Below are positions 61,688 through 64,000 of a DNA stretch of 64,000 bases, piece by piece. The stretch is from Dehalococcoidia bacterium. GTDB lineage: Bacteria > Chloroflexota > Dehalococcoidia > Tepidiformales > Tepidiformaceae. The notes beneath the pieces are model-generated. The model did no database searches. It was not told where the DNA came from and saw only the letters and a program-made list of their open reading frames with translations. Location of the stretch: positions 62,001 to 126,000 of the forward strand of contig JAJEIT010000035.1 in assembly GCA_022827945.1 (NCBI GenBank). The letters run 5' to 3'. The position numbers and the translations under genes are program-made. Numbering within the stretch: the first letter of the stretch is position 1; every line of letters begins with the position of its first letter.

Positions 61688-62938
61688 CTATTCGTCTGCG
61701 TGCCAGACGATGAGTGGATCGCAGAAGACCAAATACCACTTTGCAGAATCAGAGCCGTACCCAACAGATCCGTCAGTCTCCTCGATGACCCATCGACACT
61801 CGAATGTGCCTGACTTGCCGTTCACGGTTGCTTCTCCCCTTGTCAACCAGATGGCTGGCGCGGTGTTCTCCAGTTCGGTCACGCGGAAGTCGGACAGGTT
61901 GGTGTGCTCGAAGGTCTCCCTCAACTTTCCGGCCATTTGGCTGACGGAGAGCCCCTGATAGTCCAAATCCCTGCTTGGGAAGCGCGCGAGCGTTCCGAAG
62001 TTCCGTTCACGCCAAGCTGTCAGGAACTCAGCAGTAAGCACATACATCTCGTGGGTTTCAAAGTCAGCCTCGCCGGCCGAGAGTCGGCTCGACTCCCACT
62101 GGTCTAGCTGCGCCCTCGTCTTCGCGTTCTCGGCCATCCCCTGAAGAAGCTCCTTGAACGTTGGCTCAGGTTCCTCCGGTTGGTGGGATTTCGTGGTCGC
62201 TGCCGCCCAGTCAACAAGGGCGAACAGCATGTTCCACGCCTTCGTGGCGACAACCACGTTGTCGAAGCGCGTGATAGAGCCGTGCACAATTCCGTGGCGG
62301 TGGAGTTCGTAGACCTCCCCGTCCACTCGCTTCTTGATGGTCTTGTTGAACGCCTTGAGAGCGTTCGTCAATCCCAGGTGATGGCCAACTACGCTGTCCC
62401 AGGCCGTCATGTCATCGGGTTCTCGCGCAGCGACACCCTGCCTTCGATCGGGTTGGAAGTCGTTGATGAAACCGTCCATCACTGCGATTAGCTGGAGGGC
62501 TGTGCTGTCGAATTGGCCAGCGTCGTAGTGGTCCTTGGCTCGTTCGATCTGATGGAAGCGTTCGCGAAGCCCCTCAACTCCGGAGAGGCGGCTGACCAAG
62601 AAGCTCAGATTGTCCCCGTCTCGATAGAGTGCAATGAACTGTTGCTCAGCCTCCTCGCTGGTGCCCGTCTCGTCGAGAATCGTCTCAACTGCCTCGACGT
62701 TGAGTAAATCGTGGAATATCCAGTTTCGTGGGCCGAGCCGCTCATAGAAGCTATCGACGACATCCGCGAGGTGGTCCAACTGCTGCTCGATTTTGAGCAA
62801 CTCGGTGCGCTGCTCCCGTGCGACGGCGATGGTCAGCAGCTTGAGGCCCTGAATTTGCTCCTTCATTTCTCGGAAAGAGGGCAGGTCGCTGGCCGAGCCG
62901 TAGGGTGAAGGGGCCGGGTTCGAGGATGTTGGGCTCAT
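61688..62938 (-). CDS. HEPN-like helical protein, candidate defence gene
   Basis: A 416-aa protein, helical in the first 330 residues. RHGIVHG near residue 230 fits the R-x4-H motif of HEPN ribonucleases and matches the RNxxxHG-like motif of several helical Abi proteins; this is pattern recognition only. A C-terminal domain (about 320-416) has beta strands and W/F residues. It follows an HNH gene by 13 bp. Lower GC and poor operon fit with the peroxiredoxin suggest acquisition. Start ATG 62938. Confidence 0.6.
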   Translation of the reverse strand: MSPTSSNPAPSPYGSASDLPSFREMKEQIQGLKLLTIAVAREQRTELLKIEQQLDHLADVVDSFYERLGPRNWIFHDLLNVEAVETILDETGTSEEAEQQFIALYRDGDNLSFLVSRLSGVEGLRERFHQIERAKDHYDAGQFDSTALQLIAVMDGFINDFQPDRRQGVAAREPDDMTAWDSVVGHHLGLTNALKAFNKTIKKRVDGEVYELHRHGIVHGSITRFDNVVVATKAWNMLFALVDWAAATTKSHQPEEPEPTFKELLQGMAENAKTRAQLDQWESSRLSAGEADFETHEMYVLTAEFLTAWRERNFGTLARFPSRDLDYQGLSVSQMAGKLRETFEHTNLSDFRVTELENTAPAIWLTRGEATVNGKSGTFECRWVIEETDGSVGYGSDSAKWYLVFCDPLIVWHADE

Positions 62939-62951
62939 GCGGGTGGGTTCC

Positions 62952-63224
62952 CTATTGCCTGTGGCGGCTTCTCTTGCGCCTTGAGTCGCCAAGCTCTCGG
63001 TTCTTGGCGGTGTTCATGGCCTGAAGGTTGCGGAGGTGGTCGCTTCCGCCCTCTGACACCGGCTTGATGTGATCGATCACCCAGCCCATCGGCGAGTCCA
63101 TGCCGTAGTTCTGGTAGTACATCTTGTTTCGATACGGATCCTGCCGGTACACATCAGGATCCTCTCCGCGAATCGTCTTCGCCTTCGCCCAAACATCGTC
63201 CTTTCGATCGCTCACGTCACCCAC
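62952..63224 (-). CDS. HNH endonuclease
   Basis: A 90-aa protein with the HNH core WVIDHIKPVSEGGSDHLRNLQ and a downstream NTAKNR, giving D-H, G-x-x and N plus the terminal basic patch. GTG 63224 has GGAGG seven bases upstream. It lies directly before the HEPN-like gene, so the two may form a pair. Confidence 0.78.
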   Translation of the reverse strand: MGDVSDRKDDVWAKAKTIRGEDPDVYRQDPYRNKMYYQNYGMDSPMGWVIDHIKPVSEGGSDHLRNLQAMNTAKNRELGDSRRKRSRHRQ

Positions 63225-63341
63225 TACCGGTCCTCCAGGAGTCAAGTCCAGTCCGCCAAGGCGGGCAGACTTCCAGCTTTGATCGCAGTCGCCCCAAAGA
63301 TCAATACGCTTAGGCAGACTCTCAGTTTGCTACGCCGGTGC

Positions 63342-63536
63342 CTACGCCACAATCTCCGCGAGCCGCGCCACCAGGTACTCCTGTGGCCGGTCGCCCTTGA
63401 GCCGGTTGCAGTGACCGCACAGGAGCTAGAGGTTGTCGATGTGGTCGGTGCCGCCCCGCGACCGTGGGATGACGTGGTCCACCTCAAAGTGCCGGAACTC
63501 GAAGTGTGACCGGTAGCCCTCGACAAGGACGGGAGC
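63342..63536 (-). pseudogene. Broken HNH domain remnant
   Basis: The frame reads FRHFEVDHVIPRSRGGTDHIDNL, then an in-frame TAG (63428-63426), then LLCGHCNRLKGDRP and EYLVARLAEI before TAG at 63344. This is the C-terminal HNH module seen in many DNA methyltransferase or restriction proteins. The TAG stands where Gln (NLQ) is expected. No upstream part of the gene is left; an in-frame TGA is at 63539-63537. It is a decayed remnant. Confidence 0.8.
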
Positions 63537-64000
63537 TCAGGTCGACTGGCGGACCTCAACCATCTGCAGGTTTCTCTTGCCGAAAAATTCTCCCAAAGCC
63601 TGTGCGTAGTCATTTCTGATGCCGCTTCCGACCGCACTCGATAGCTCCCAGCCTGCACGAGTGAGGGCAACCCCTGACACCTTGACCTCCGTGATCTCGT
63701 CTTGAGTCAAAGGCAATAGGCCCCAGCTTCTGCCTTGGAAGGAAAAGACGGATGTGACTGTCTTCATGTCTGGACTGACGCAGGGCTTGTAATCCATCCA
63801 GGAGTTGAATTCAGAGATGATGAGGCCATGCTCGTTCAAGCTATTGAGGACTGGGAAGTCCAAGCCGTAAGCCTGTAGCGCGTTCGTAGCTGCGTTCCCA
63901 CCAAGCGATGGCACCCGGGCATCAATCCCCCTTCCATAGTGGATAACGGTGCACATTGAGCACAAGTTCTCGAACGCCACGGCGGTAGCTTGGTCCAGAT
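63537..64000 (-). CDS. DUF2806-like protein, C-terminal part
   Basis: The frame is open to the window edge; about 154 codons are visible. Segments LQAYGLDFPVLNSLNEHGLI and VALTRAGWELSS resemble the C-terminal part of DUF2806 proteins, often found near mobile or defence genes. Codon use is less GC-biased than in the core genome. Its TGA abuts the HNH remnant, so an insertion or deletion may have joined the two. Confidence 0.6.
   Translation of the reverse strand, partial: LDQATAVAFENLCSMCTVIHYGRGIDARVPSLGGNAATNALQAYGLDFPVLNSLNEHGLIISEFNSWMDYKPCVSPDMKTVTSVFSFQGRSWGLLPLTQDEITEVKVSGVALTRAGWELSSAVGSGIRNDYAQALGEFFGKRNLQMVEVRQST

Noticed and set aside
63242-63670. A 142-aa minus-strand frame across the HNH remnant
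   Set aside because: Ser/Thr/Arg-rich shadow; the true HNH signature is in the neighbouring frame, interrupted by TAG.

Overview
The window is a GC-rich, tightly packed bacterial chromosome segment with no rRNA, one tRNA, no insertion sequence and no CRISPR array. Gene content suggests an aerobic, chemo-organotrophic Chloroflexota-like bacterium, perhaps near Dehalococcoidia/SAR202. The evidence is several luciferase-like flavin oxidoreductases, SDRs, a Rieske oxygenase, CoA enzymes, SufR-SufCBDSU, GlcDEF and a monoderm-style housekeeping set. The lineage is inference; marker-gene phylogeny would decide it.

Layout. 0-3.5 kb: end of tpiA, miaA, a PIN/ribbon-helix-helix toxin-antitoxin pair, dapF and a hydrolase. 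3.6-12.4 kb: catabolic genes (Rieske oxygenase, isocitrate lyase-like enzyme, LLM oxidoreductase, crotonase, SnoaL-like, GNAT, SDR). 12.4-13.3 kb: a second toxin-antitoxin-like pair (DUF6932 plus XRE) with a readable promoter and operator. 13.3-25.3 kb: MFS pump, CoxG-like protein, Ldh-type dehydrogenase, SDR, an operon of acetoacetate decarboxylase-like, unknown, CoA-transferase and LLM genes, three tandem DinB paralogues, another LLM and a nuclease-like protein. 25.3-39.6 kb: a long minus-strand run, sufR-C-B-D-S-U-sufT, fur, glcD-E-F and mfd. 39.6-46.7 kb: a queuosine mannosyltransferase-like gene, then 1.3S, 5S and 12S-like subunits of a biotin-dependent transcarboxylase or carboxylase, split by a secreted-protein gene carrying a frameshift, then tRNA-Ala(CGC). 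46.8-59.5 kb: translation and secretion genes (rimM, khpA, rpsP, ffh), gap, mocA-like, a GIY-YIG protein, ferredoxin, DUF512, plsC, an rluB-cmk fusion and a lamin-tail surface protein. 59.6-61.6 kb: alcohol dehydrogenase and peroxiredoxin, facing each other across a hairpin-repeat region. 61.7-64 kb: an island with HEPN-like, HNH, broken HNH and DUF2806-like genes that looks acquired.

Genome-wide habits visible here: (i) at least eight genes have a TANNNT box 6-7 nt before the start codon and no Shine-Dalgarno, which suggests leaderless transcripts; (ii) ATGA/GTGA overlaps are common, and two genes (PIN toxin, rimM) appear to use CTG in a CTGA overlap; (iii) four of seven convergent gene pairs share one CTAG as both stop codons; (iv) a family of short hairpin repeats sits directly after stop codons in sense orientation.

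The most promising unexplained items are the post-stop hairpin arrays, the possible +1 frameshift in the secreted protein, the CTG starts, the leaderless promoter grammar and the nuclease-rich island at the right edge.
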